Shown here: piece by piece, positions 35,417 through 43,350 of the stretch | Layout: each line of letters begins with the position of its first letter | Position numbering within the stretch: position 1 is the first letter of the stretch | NCBI RefSeq assembly: GCF_030282825.1 | Contig: NZ_JASTZU010000058.1 | Span: 186,001 to 250,000, forward strand | Direction: 5' to 3' | DNA: 64,000 nt | From: Aquibacillus rhizosphaerae | Lineage (GTDB): Bacteria > Bacillota > Bacilli > Bacillales > Amphibacillaceae | Notes under the pieces: generated by a model | Database searches by the model: none | Seen by the model: the letters and a program-made list of their open reading frames with translations, nothing else | Told to the model about the DNA's origin: nothing | Position numbers and translations under genes: made by a program

Positions 35417-35457
35417 AAAAAGCCCAGCCATACCGTTGTTGTATGGCTGAGCTTTTT
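35417..35457. terminator. intrinsic terminator
   Basis: AAAAAGC.CAGCCATAC and GTATGGCTG.GCTTTTT form a strong stem with A and T tracts at each end. No intact gene directly precedes it on either strand, so it is probably left from a lost gene. Confidence 0.8.
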
Positions 35458-35502
35458 AAATTTCTAGTCTTAATGGTGCTTAAATTGTTAAGAGTATTCT
35501 CC

Positions 35503-35527
35503 TATTGCATAGTATCATTGTACTCGG
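35503..35527 (+). repeat. direct repeat flanking a decayed segment, left copy
   Basis: Contains GCATAGTATCATTGTA followed by CTCGGC. The right copy is at 36439-36462, also GCATAGTATCATTGTA followed by TGCGGA. Between them lie only gene remnants. Confidence 0.5.
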
Positions 35528-35609
35528 CAATAATTGAACGAAAAAAGTAAACTAAGCAATAGGTTTATGTTCTACAGGTGATGAAAGGTTAATTAATGAA
35601 GATGGCACT

Positions 35610-35796
35610 GTGTTGATACAACAACTCGTATGGCTGGAAATCTTGGCTTTAATCCTTTTTTAGTTTCAGATGCGACAGCAACTTTTGATAGACGTAATAT
35701 TAATGGGGAAACATTAAGTGCTGATTGACTTTATTAAATTTGCATGAAGAATTTGCAACTATAAAAAGAACAGAAGAAATATTAGCAATGTTATAA
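35610..35796 (+). pseudogene. remnant of an isochorismatase-family cysteine hydrolase
   Basis: TTTRMAGNLGFNPFLVSDATA in one frame and LHEEFATIKRTEEILAML in another match the C-terminal third of cysteine hydrolases of the isochorismatase fold. The two parts are joined through stops and a shift at about 35725. The catalytic Cys region is lost. The enzyme type (nicotinamidase, isochorismatase or other) cannot be told. Confidence 0.6.
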
Positions 35797-35854
35797 AAAA
35801 CATCTTTTCTTTTAGAAATTTTAAAAAGGCACATAACAAAGGAGAGTATTATAA

Positions 35855-35926
35855 ATGGCATTAGAAATGAGAAAATTTTGTGAAGCTTGTGAACAGGATC
35901 GTGCCCACCATTTCTTCAAAATATAG
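35855..35926 (+). pseudogene. truncated DUF1272 gene
   Basis: AAAGGAGAG then MALEMRKFCEACEQDRAHHF and a stop after 23 codons. Full DUF1272 proteins start MALEMR..CE.C and continue with a second Cys pair (zinc-ribbon-like) that is missing here. Confidence 0.55.
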
Positions 35927-36524
35927 CCTAGTATATTCTAACTAATTAATCGTTATCTTTTACAAATGAACACAAAATTGAAAGAGTTTGACTGCACAGA
36001 TTTCATTAACAGAATAAAATTATCCTGTAAGTAAAATAGTTCCTACCTGTTCAACTCGGTTGGGGCTATTTATATATTTTTTTATTCAAAAAATATAATG
36101 CTAACATAAAACCCTCGCACCCACTTACACTCAAAACCAAATACCCTGTTTTTTTAAAAGTGAAGATTCTTCACCCAGTATTTAGTCTACTACGAAATAA
36201 AAGATTTACTCCATAGTCTGTGTAATGTAGGTGAAACTGATCTTATTGAAAATCATCAAAGGGGTAGATTTTATTGGCTGTAATCAAAAACCGACTAAAA
36301 CTTAAATGTTAAGTAGATTAGTCATTATCTTAGTTAAAATATAATACTTTTTAAACTAGTTTTCATTTAAAGATTATCCTCAACAAAAAGTAACATCTAA
36401 ACGGAAACTATCGCCGCATGATTGTAAAAAATATTTTTATCGCATAGTATCATTGTATGCGGAGCAAATCAGTTGATTTTGTTAGACGGTCTTATTCAAT
36501 AGAAGACTACCATTATTGTTTGAT
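35927..36524. other. gene-free stretch
   Basis: AT-rich DNA between the DUF1272 remnant and the GNAT gene. It has an imperfect terminator-like hairpin at about 36026-36070 (AAATAG and CTATTT ends with a T run) and the right copy of the direct repeat at 36439-36462. No coding pattern on either strand. Confidence 0.45.
36439..36462 (+). repeat. direct repeat flanking a decayed segment, right copy
   Basis: GCATAGTATCATTGTA shared exactly with the left copy at 35503-35527; flanks differ slightly. Confidence 0.5.
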
Positions 36525-37031
36525 TTAATAGTACTTATAGTATAGAACGGTTGAGTGAAGTTCTCCATTGGCCGATTTAGCATAATAAGGTATTTTACCA
36601 GCTTGACTGTAACCAATTGATGAATAAAGAAAATTTGAAGGGTCTCCTTCTCTTGTATCTAGAACTATTAATGACTTCCCTTCCTGCTTAGCTCGCTCTT
36701 CAGCCTTATTCATCAAATAGCGACCAATACCTTTACGTCGATAGTTAGGGTGCGTTAAAAGCTTTGCAATTTCAGCTCTATGATTACCATTTTGCTTCGT
36801 ACATAGGTGCAGTTGTACACTTCCAACTATTTGATTGTTTATTTTTGCAACAAATAGAAGAATTTCTGTACTTAATAAATTTTTCCAATAATTATTAGCA
36901 TCCGTTAGTTTTAGTGGAGGTAAAAAACCAATTGATGCTCCATCATCTACTACGTGTATCAAAAGTTCAGACAACTCATCAATGTATTTTTCAATTGAAT
37001 CTATTTGTACAATTTTCACATCACTAATCAT
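36525..37031 (-). CDS. GNAT family N-acetyltransferase
   Basis: 168 aa. The acetyl-CoA site is HPNYRRKGIGRYLMNKAEERAK near residue 93, after HRAEIAKLLT, and the C-terminal motif LDTREGDPSNFLYSSIGYSQAGKIPYYA is characteristic of a widespread GNAT group in which the LDT.EGD stretch is conserved. The substrate is unknown. TTGAGGTG precedes the ATG. Confidence 0.83.
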   Translation of the reverse strand: MISDVKIVQIDSIEKYIDELSELLIHVVDDGASIGFLPPLKLTDANNYWKNLLSTEILLFVAKINNQIVGSVQLHLCTKQNGNHRAEIAKLLTHPNYRRKGIGRYLMNKAEERAKQEGKSLIVLDTREGDPSNFLYSSIGYSQAGKIPYYAKSANGELHSTVLYYKYY

Positions 37032-37367
37032 AAAATCACCTCAAGAATATAATTTACTTTCTAAATATAATAATAATTGATAATAGTAAATTTAAATACT
37101 TTTATTATTTATTAATCCTACCACTCAGGTTAAAAAGAAGAAATTACAAACTTTTAGGCTTTCTGTTATACGATTCTTTTCCAACTACTTTTACCACAAT
37201 CTTACCCTATTGTCGGAAGACTTACCTCTTTGATACTGAATAGATTATTACAATATGTGTCATTGGCAGGAATCACAAGAATAATTCAATAATTTAAAAT
37301 TTCTCATAATAAACTTAAAACACTTGTTAGGCTTTTAATAATTACGAAATATTGTTATAATTTAATT

Positions 37368-37505
37368 AGATAAGCAAAACCTAAAAAGACCACAGCGGTA
37401 ACTGTGGCCTTTAGATAAGCGGTTCCCCCAGAGGGATCGGCTGTCCATCATACAGATAGACCTCACCTGATCACTTAACGGGTAAATAGGGAGGTCTATT
37501 TTTTA
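37368..37505 (+). ncRNA. antisense antitoxin RNA of a type I toxin-antitoxin locus
   Basis: A promoter (TTTTAA at 37333-37338, 17-nt spacer, TATAAT at 37356-37361) reads toward an intrinsic terminator at 37456-37505 (ATAGACCTC and GAGGTCTAT, then seven T). The product, about 138 nt, would be fully complementary to the 3' UTR and last codons of the toxin mRNA encoded on the other strand, as in RatA/TxpA and SR4/BsrG systems. The inner hairpin GACCACAG/CTGTGGCC doubles as the toxin terminator. Confidence 0.7.
37383..37412 (-). terminator. terminator of the toxin mRNA
   Basis: On the minus strand GGCCACAG and CTGTGGTC with a 6-nt loop are followed by TTTTTAGG. It lies about 85 nt beyond the toxin stop. 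Confidence 0.82.
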
Positions 37506-37600
37506 TTGATGTTCGAAATAATCGACACAATCAAAGCGAGCAATGCGATTAAAAAGGTACCAAAACCAAACAGTACCATCATAATCTCATATAAACTCAT
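37496..37600 (-). CDS. type I toxin peptide (holin-like / TxpA-BsrG type)
   Basis: 34-aa hydrophobic peptide starting MSLYEIMMVLFGFGTFLIAL, one TM segment and a Lys-Lys end. This matches the short proteins annotated as putative holin-like toxins in bacilli, which depolarise or disturb the membrane when overproduced. AGGGGGTGATG precedes the ATG, an unusually strong site typical of this class. An antisense RNA gene overlaps its 3' end, and an extended -10 promoter lies upstream. Confidence 0.82.
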   Translation of the reverse strand: MSLYEIMMVLFGFGTFLIALLALIVSIISNINKK

Positions 37601-37660
37601 GGGCATCACCCCCTTTCTGGGGTTAGCCGACCTCTCCTGAAAAGAACATTATCTTACTAG

Positions 37661-37669
37661 ATTATAGCA
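37661..37669 (-). promoter_or_regulatory. extended -10 promoter of the toxin gene
   Basis: On the minus strand TGCTATAAT (TGnTATAAT) gives an expected start near 37653 and a 5' UTR of about 50 nt. No good -35 is seen, which an extended -10 can replace. Confidence 0.6.
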
Positions 37670-37766
37670 TACATACAAGGATTCAATAGAGCGAACGTTC
37701 TCTTCCTTTAGACGAAATTCCATTTCCTTTTAAACTGAGAAAAACTCATATAACGTACTTTATTCT

Positions 37767-38261
37767 TTAAATTTTGTTATCTATCTCAGAAGTGTCTACA
37801 ACCTTACCAAACCATTTTGTGAGCTTGTCCTTCGCTTTTAATTTAATCTCATCATCAATAAACATCGCTACTTGAAATAAAGCAGCAGTGATTACTGCTA
37901 AATCATCAACAAAACCTACTCCTAGTGCTACGTCAGGGATTAGATCTAACGGTAGAATGAAATAACCTAATGCACCTGCGATCGTTATTTTTACTTTTAA
38001 AGGTATTTCCGGCTTCTGTAATGTGTAGTAAAGGATTAACACCGCATATACGACAGTTGAGCCAGCCTTCTTAGAAAACTTTTGAATCTTATTCCAATAT
38101 CGATCATCGGAATAGTGCTTTTCATGTTTCTGTATCGTTTCTTCTTCCAGATTTTCTGCTTCTTCTTTTAACTCTTCTACATCTGTTCCTTCTATTTTCA
38201 TATCTTCTTGTATCTCTTCATTATTCGGCTTCTTTTTTCTAAATTTGTCTAGTAAATTCAT
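37767..38261 (-). CDS. YkvA family (DUF1232) protein
   Basis: 164 aa. The DUF1232 core lies at about residues 75-140: YAVLILYYTLQKPEIPLKVKI, GALGYFILPLDLIPD and VGFVDDLAVITAALFQV. The N-terminal 55 residues are highly charged (EEIQEDMKIEGTDVEELKEE) and probably form a coil. DUF1232 proteins are membrane-associated with no proven function. ATG at 38261 follows GGAGGG. Confidence 0.85.
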   Translation of the reverse strand: MNLLDKFRKKKPNNEEIQEDMKIEGTDVEELKEEAENLEEETIQKHEKHYSDDRYWNKIQKFSKKAGSTVVYAVLILYYTLQKPEIPLKVKITIAGALGYFILPLDLIPDVALGVGFVDDLAVITAALFQVAMFIDDEIKLKAKDKLTKWFGKVVDTSEIDNKI

Positions 38262-38427
38262 GTTTCTCCCTCCTGCGAAATTTCATAGTCTTCTTCCTAT
38301 CATATTACCCTAATTCTTCACTTCTTTATCATATTTGTATTGTTGAAACTTTAAATAGTTTTTACTAGCCATTACCTGTGCTAGTGTCACGCAACAGTAA
38401 CAAAGCATAAGCTAAAATATAAAATTA

Positions 38428-38497
38428 TATTAATCAATTTCACAATACCAATATTGTCACATATGACTGAATAAGGTAATTATGAAATTGACTCAAA
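38428..38497. repeat. interspersed repeat, copy 2 (inverted-repeat element)
   Basis: About 70 bp, starting TTAATCAATTTCACAATACC and ending GGTAATTATGAAATTGACT. The same ends and GACTGAATAAGGTAATTATG core occur in the copy at 17062-17185. It lies just upstream of the ribosome site of the DUF2642 gene, so it may carry or disrupt that gene's promoter. Confidence 0.65.
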
Positions 38498-38514
38498 TGT
38501 AAGGAGTGGAACCA

Positions 38515-38817
38515 TTGATACAAAATATTCCGTACATGCATCAACAAACTCCATTACCACCTGGGAAATACGTTTATTCCAATAACTTTCCAGCCGTAAT
38601 GGAACAAATAGCTCCAATCTACACGATTCCTACAAAACCAGTGTTTTTCGATCACTTAATGATGCATCTAGATAAGACAATTCGTGTCATAACGTTAAAT
38701 GGACCGTTAGAAGGTACACTAACTGGTGTTGCTATTGATCACCTACAACTAACAATCGGAGATTATAACTATCATGTTCATTATCCAAATATTACTTATT
38801 TTGTTACTCCAAAATAA
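38515..38817 (+). CDS. DUF2642 protein (YuzF-like, sporulation-linked family)
   Basis: 100 aa. The second half is the DUF2642 unit: FFDHLMMHLDKTIRVITLNG, then EGTLTGVAIDHLQLTIGDYNYHV and YPNITYFV. The fold resembles an Sm-like small barrel, and relatives in bacilli are spore-coat or sporulation proteins. The N terminus is Pro/Gln/Tyr-rich (YMHQQTPLPPGKYVY), as in coat proteins. TTG at 38515 is 8 nt after AAGGAG; GTG at 38506 overlaps that site. Confidence 0.78.
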   Translation: MIQNIPYMHQQTPLPPGKYVYSNNFPAVMEQIAPIYTIPTKPVFFDHLMMHLDKTIRVITLNGPLEGTLTGVAIDHLQLTIGDYNYHVHYPNITYFVTPK

Positions 38818-38866
38818 TAAATCTACATGAAGTGTTATACTTCAAAAAATTGAACTTGTTCTTAAA

Positions 38867-38911
38867 AAATTCACTCCAATATAAGGTAGTTCATACCATT
38901 GGAGTGAATTT
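38867..38911. terminator. intrinsic terminator
   Basis: AAATTCACTCCAAT and ATTGGAGTGAATTT are a perfect 14-bp stem, T-rich on the minus-strand side. It lies between the converging DUF2642 and 70-aa genes. Confidence 0.85.
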
Positions 38912-39053
38912 CAAACAACACGTATTCGTGTATTCATAATTACAGGCAACATTATTGATAACTCGCATTTTAGTTTTTTTAACTTCGTCACCCTCATCAG
39001 GATATCTATACGTAAATGGAAAAATCACACATACTCTAATACTATTTTTAGAT

Positions 39054-39092
39054 AAAAAATAACCCCTGCCCCAATAAGGGTAAGAGGTTATT
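39054..39092 (-). terminator. intrinsic terminator of the 70-aa gene
   Basis: On the minus strand AATAACC and GGTTATT enclose a TTACCC/GGGGCA core and end in TTTTTT. Confidence 0.8.
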
Positions 39093-39104
39093 AAGAATAT
39101 ACCA

Positions 39105-39317
39105 TTATGTACAACCTTCACATTCATAATAATTATCTGTTGCATCAATGGTTTTAATAAGATTTTTTATCGTAATATCACTTTCTTCAGTAAATTCAAT
39201 ATCAGCAACACGTTCTTTTATTTGTGCTTTAGCTTCACTCTCGCTAGCCGACACAATGCTAAACTGACTAATAAGACCAGAAGATATTACTTCATATTCA
39301 AATAGATATCGCTTCAT
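39105..39317 (-). CDS. small hypothetical protein
   Basis: 70 aa, no TM segment. The body (YLFEYEVISSGLISQFSIVSA and SEAKAQIKERVADIEF) suggests a small alpha/beta protein; the end YYECEGCT carries a Cys pair that may bind a metal or form a disulphide. GAGAGGGG precedes the ATG. Unrecognised family, own terminator. Confidence 0.6.
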   Translation of the reverse strand: MKRYLFEYEVISSGLISQFSIVSASESEAKAQIKERVADIEFTEESDITIKNLIKTIDATDNYYECEGCT

Positions 39318-39544
39318 AAAAAGTTCCCCTCTCTTTATAAGGTGAATTCTATTTTACTTTAAACAAGGAAGATATTTCAATTTTAATGATTCAAACAAAA
39401 TTAAAGAGCAAGTCTCATTCAATAAACGGGTAGAAATGTTGAATGAAATAAAATGAATTATATAAACATCTGTGAGGAATTATGGTGAGTTTGTATTTTC
39501 GCAATTATTCAAATGTACTTAAAAAGAATTTTACGTAAGTCATA

Positions 39545-40147
39545 GTGGCATCAGTTTTATTAGAGTTAACCCTCTTTATATGGGCCGATATTCCTTTATT
39601 TTTAATCGGAAATGCAGTATCAGATTCAACATCCAATTTACCTATTATTCATCTATCTATCTCACTCTCAGGAGGACTTTTGTTCTCCTTGTTTTTTGTG
39701 CCAATCAATCTACAAGTTGCTAAAAATATAGCAAACATAAAACATCGTGGTGTGGTAAGTTCATTCATGTATATCCAGAGCATATGGATATTAGTGTGTT
39801 CATTATTTTTTGAAATAGTTATGTACTTTCATTTAACAAGCTGTGACGAAGGGATGTTAAACAGAATGAAAAAAATTGAATGGATGATTCAACTTCCATC
39901 CTTGATTCTATTATTGATATCTTTATTATTAAATTACAAAACTGGATCATTTATATCAATAGCCGGTGTCTTCTTGTCACTTATTATTAGACAAATTCGA
40001 TTACATAAATATTCTTATATATTAGGTCATCCGGAGAGACACTTTTATAGGAGGGATCGGGTTAGTGGTAGTGAGGCTTGGGACGATGTAGATCAAGCAG
40101 AAACGTATGAAAGAGACTTTGAAGAAGATAAAAAAATAACTTATTGA
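39545..40147 (+). CDS. hypothetical membrane protein, 5 TM, possibly N-truncated
   Basis: 200 aa with about five TM segments (LLELTLFIWADIPLFLIG, LSGGLLFSLFFVPINLQ, IWILVCSLFFEIVMYF, LPSLILLLISLLLNY, FISIAGVFLSLIIR) and an acidic cytosolic tail (AWDDVDQAETYERDFEEDKK). GTG at 39545 has no good ribosome site and a stop lies just upstream in frame, so the gene may be truncated or poorly translated. No family recognised. Confidence 0.5.
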   Translation: MASVLLELTLFIWADIPLFLIGNAVSDSTSNLPIIHLSISLSGGLLFSLFFVPINLQVAKNIANIKHRGVVSSFMYIQSIWILVCSLFFEIVMYFHLTSCDEGMLNRMKKIEWMIQLPSLILLLISLLLNYKTGSFISIAGVFLSLIIRQIRLHKYSYILGHPERHFYRRDRVSGSEAWDDVDQAETYERDFEEDKKITY

Positions 40148-40175
40148 AGTAGCGGGTTGTGATTGTTACAGATCA

Positions 40176-40205
40176 GGGAAGTTGTTGCCGCAGCTTCCTT
40201 CTTTT
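40176..40205 (+). terminator. intrinsic terminator
   Basis: GGGAAG.TG and CA.CTTCC with a T-rich tail, 30 bp after the 200-aa membrane protein. Confidence 0.65.
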
Positions 40206-40387
40206 CAAATCAGCAAAAATTGCTTCATTTCAAGTGATGTCACGCCATTCTTCAAGTAACCTTCTTGTATTTTAATACAATACTACATCCTATACTTTAA
40301 CATAAATATCCATTTCCTAATTGAATGATTGAACTATTAACAACACTAATCCAGTCTATCTCCACTTATAAAACCTTGTAAATCCAA

Positions 40388-40425
40388 CAAAAAACAGTCC
40401 AATTTTTACATTAATTGGACCTTTT
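40388..40425 (-). terminator. terminator of the lar operon
   Basis: On the minus strand GTCCAATT and AATTGGAC are followed by TGTTTTTTG, about 45 bp after larC2. Confidence 0.85.
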
Positions 40426-40466
40426 GCTATGTAATATCTTGTTTTCTCGAATCGTTCTCGTCCTTC

Positions 40467-40937
40467 TCAGTCTTTATCCATCGCCTTCCAGACCTGCTCA
40501 TATACTTTCTTTAATGGAATGTTATGTTTTTTTGCAATTGCCTTACAATCTTCATATTCTGGTGAACTTTGAAAAACTTCCTCATTATTGATTCCTTGTT
40601 TAACTGTAACCGGACCCCATTCAGTTTCTACCTTTATAAACGCTCGTTCCATACGATGTACGGTTAAAGGATAGTACCGAATGCCAAGAGTCGTCGTTTC
40701 TTTTAGTAAAATAGATTTCATTTGTTCCATAGATTGTTTGGAACAAAGTAACTGAAGCAATACGCCTGGACGATTTTTTTTCATATAGATAGGTGTATAA
40801 AATACGTCATTTGCACCGGCTTCAAATAAAATATCCATGACATATCCGAGCCACTCCCCGGACATATCATCGAGATTCACTTCCATTTTAATCATTTGAT
40901 CATCAACATGTTCATGATCAGGAGGTTTTCGGTTCAT
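40467..40937 (-). CDS. larC2: LarC2: C-terminal part of the nickel-pincer cofactor nickel chelatase
   Basis: 156 aa matching the C-terminal domain of LarC, the CTP-dependent enzyme that inserts nickel into pyridinium-3,5-bisthiocarboxylic acid mononucleotide. KMEVNLDDMSGEWLGYVMDILFEAGANDVFYTPI and KKNRPGVLLQLL are the hallmark stretches (D-D-M, GA.DV..TPI..KKNRPG). In Lactiplantibacillus LarC1 and LarC2 are adjacent and joined by programmed frameshifting; in many bacteria they are fused. Here LarC2 has its own ATG with GAGGT upstream and is separated from LarC1 by a kinase gene and larB, so it must be made as a separate chain. Last gene of the operon. Confidence 0.92.
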   Translation of the reverse strand: MNRKPPDHEHVDDQMIKMEVNLDDMSGEWLGYVMDILFEAGANDVFYTPIYMKKNRPGVLLQLLCSKQSMEQMKSILLKETTTLGIRYYPLTVHRMERAFIKVETEWGPVTVKQGINNEEVFQSSPEYEDCKAIAKKHNIPLKKVYEQVWKAMDKD

Positions 40938-40972
40938 TTAGTATGTACCTCGCTTTCCAAAGTAGCTATCGG

Positions 40973-41719
40973 TTATTGCTGTTTATTTGCGAGTCGATGA
41001 ACAAGTGCAGCGTTATACGCACCGCCAAAGCCATTATCGATATTCACTACACTTATTCCAGAAGCGCAAGAATTTAACATTGTTAATAATGCTGACAATC
41101 CATTAAAACTAGCTCCATAGCCAATGCTTGTCGGCACCGCTATAACTGGATGAGAAACCAGACCACCTACCACACTTGGTAACGCACCTTCCATTCCAGC
41201 AACAACAACCGAAACCGTCGCTTGTTGGATTTCTTCAATGTTATCAAAGAGCCGATGAATACCGGCCACACCAACATCATAGAACCGCTTCACCGGACAG
41301 CCTAATGCTTCTGCTGTAATTGCAGCTTCTTCTGCCACGCGTAAATCTGAGGTCCCTGCACAAACAATCGCAATATAGCTATTAACTCGATCTTTCTCTG
41401 GAATTTCCTTCTTCCACAGTAAAATTTCAGCCGTCTCATGGTAGTTGAATTCAGGAAATTGGACTTGTACAGATTCCGCCTTTTCTTTGGTAATGCGCGT
41501 TACTAACACAGCATTATTTTTCGCTTTTAATGCTTGGATGATCGCAATAATTTGTTCTGGAGTTTTACCTTCCCCGAAAACAACTTCCGGAAATCCCTGC
41601 CGTTTTTTGCGGTGGTGATCGACTTTAGCAAAGCCTAAGTTTTCATACGTTGCCAGTTTATCTTTTGCTTCTGTGATGCTCAGACTCCCGTCTTGTACTT
41701 GTTTTAATATATCTTCCAT
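40973..41719 (-). CDS. larB: LarB: nickel-pincer cofactor biosynthesis carboxylase
   Basis: 248 aa. LarB carboxylates and hydrolyses nicotinic acid adenine dinucleotide, the first step of nickel-pincer nucleotide synthesis. The PurE-like C-terminal domain is clear: IAIVCAGTSDLRVAEEAAITAEALGCPVKRFYDVGVAGIHR, VVVAGMEGALPSVVGGLVSHPVIAVPTSIGYG and SGISVVNIDNGFGGAYNAALV. The N-terminal part (ATYENLGFAKVDHHRKKRQGFPEVVFGEGKTPEQI) is the family-specific domain. ATG at 41719 follows GAGGCG. It lies between the kinase and larC2, with spacings of about 40 bp on each side. Confidence 0.94.
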   Translation of the reverse strand: MEDILKQVQDGSLSITEAKDKLATYENLGFAKVDHHRKKRQGFPEVVFGEGKTPEQIIAIIQALKAKNNAVLVTRITKEKAESVQVQFPEFNYHETAEILLWKKEIPEKDRVNSYIAIVCAGTSDLRVAEEAAITAEALGCPVKRFYDVGVAGIHRLFDNIEEIQQATVSVVVAGMEGALPSVVGGLVSHPVIAVPTSIGYGASFNGLSALLTMLNSCASGISVVNIDNGFGGAYNAALVHRLANKQQ

Positions 41720-41758
41720 TATTTTCGCCTCGCTTTACAACAGAATTTCAGAGTGCAT

Positions 41759-43237
41759 TTAATTGAAATTTGGTACGATAGATGTTACTAATTTTTCATA
41801 TTTCTCATAAATACTTCTATATTTTTCATGATTGGACTGGTTTGGTTGAATCACCTTACCAACCGGTAAGTTTTGTTTAATGGCCTCAAACGAATCAACT
41901 TTACCAATCGCAACAAGTGCTGTCCATGCAGCTCCCCATCCAGCATTATGGTGTGTATCAGACAGATGAATTTCTTGTCCAAACACATCAGCCATAATCT
42001 GTACCCAAACATCCGATTTAGATAATCCACCGTTGACGCTTATCTTTACTGGCTTACCAGCTACTTCTTCTAGTGATTTTCCAATCTTGTATAAATTTAA
42101 CGTAACACCCTCAAGCACGGCACGAGTTAAGTGTTCTTTTCTGTGTCCTATACTGAGCCCGAAAAAGTTTCCTTTTGCCTTTTGATTCCATAGCGGTGCA
42201 CGTTCTCCGTTAACATATGGTAAAAAGAGAATTCCTTCTGATCCAACTTCCACATCCTCAACACCGGAAAGAAAGGCATCATGACTTCCCTCAAATGCAA
42301 ATAAATCTTTTAACCACTGCAAGGCAATCCCACCATTGTTTGTAGCTCCACCAATAATCGAAGTATCTTTTGTAAATGCGTAGGTAAACGTTTCTTGTCT
42401 ATTATTGATTGGCGCACCTTTTGTGAATTGTCTGATTGCTCCGCTTGTTCCAACCGATACAGCCACTTCCCCTGGCGTAATTGCTCCACTACCTAGATTT
42501 GCAAGTTGACCATCTGCCGCTCCAATAATGAAAGGTAATTGCGGGGAAATACCAAGTTCTGTTGCAAGGCTTTCGTTCAAGCCTGTTAACACTTCAGTCG
42601 GAGGAACAATACGAGACAACTGACTCTCCTTTACTCCCACCAGGTCTAATACATCTTTATCCCAAGATAGCATATCGACATTCATCAGTCCCGAAGCAGA
42701 GGCAATCGAATAATCAACTACTCTTTGTCCAAACCATTTTTGTAGCAAAAACTCTTTCAGAGACATAAAGTAACTTGCTTGGTGATAAGGTTCATAATCG
42801 TTTTCCTTCATCCACAATAGCTTTAAAAAAGGTGACATAGGATGAATCGGTGTACCCGTTTTTTGATAAACCTTTTTGCCAATATTGACATCCAGATTTT
42901 CCGCTTGCTCACTACTTCTACCATCCGACCAAATAAGCATGTCTGAAATAGCTTCGTTTTTTTCATCAACACAAATCAGTGAATGCATCGCTGACGAGAA
43001 CCCAATTCCTAATAGATTCGCTTCTTGAAGCTTTGCTTTTGTGATAACATCCTTCAATGCTACAATCGTTTTTGTTTCAATTTCATACGGATTTTGCTCG
43101 ACCCAGTCTTCCTTTGGATAAAGAGAAGTGATCAACTCTTCCGCTTCTTCCACCACATTTCCATTTAAGTCAAACATAACCGCTTTAACACTCGTTGTAC
43201 CGATATCAAGACCGATAACAAACTCTTTCCCCATCAT
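41759..43237 (-). CDS. FGGY carbohydrate kinase, gluconokinase-like (GntK type)
   Basis: 492-aa sugar kinase of the FGGY fold that probably phosphorylates a sugar acid or sugar. LDIGTTSVKAVMFDLNGNV is the first phosphate loop; FSSAMHSLICVDE, KTGTPIHPMSPFLKLLWM, VVDYSIASASGLMNV, VSVGTSGAIRQF and LPYVNGERAPLWN strongly resemble B. subtilis GntK as I remember it, and are less like xylulokinase or glycerol kinase. ATG at 43237 follows AAGGA; the longer frame to 43306 has no site. It sits inside a lar operon under a divergent ROK regulator, implying that its substrate is tied to a nickel-pincer enzyme. Gluconate is my first guess, mannonate or another aldonate an alternative. Confidence 0.85.
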   Translation of the reverse strand: MMGKEFVIGLDIGTTSVKAVMFDLNGNVVEEAEELITSLYPKEDWVEQNPYEIETKTIVALKDVITKAKLQEANLLGIGFSSAMHSLICVDEKNEAISDMLIWSDGRSSEQAENLDVNIGKKVYQKTGTPIHPMSPFLKLLWMKENDYEPYHQASYFMSLKEFLLQKWFGQRVVDYSIASASGLMNVDMLSWDKDVLDLVGVKESQLSRIVPPTEVLTGLNESLATELGISPQLPFIIGAADGQLANLGSGAITPGEVAVSVGTSGAIRQFTKGAPINNRQETFTYAFTKDTSIIGGATNNGGIALQWLKDLFAFEGSHDAFLSGVEDVEVGSEGILFLPYVNGERAPLWNQKAKGNFFGLSIGHRKEHLTRAVLEGVTLNLYKIGKSLEEVAGKPVKISVNGGLSKSDVWVQIMADVFGQEIHLSDTHHNAGWGAAWTALVAIGKVDSFEAIKQNLPVGKVIQPNQSNHEKYRSIYEKYEKLVTSIVPNFN

Positions 43238-43350
43238 TCCCACATCCTTTTCTTTTTTCACTAATCCTTCTGTTATACCAAGGCTGTATATATAATAAAT
43301 CTGCACCCTGCTGAATCACTGAATCGGTGCTTCCATTATTTATTGATAAA

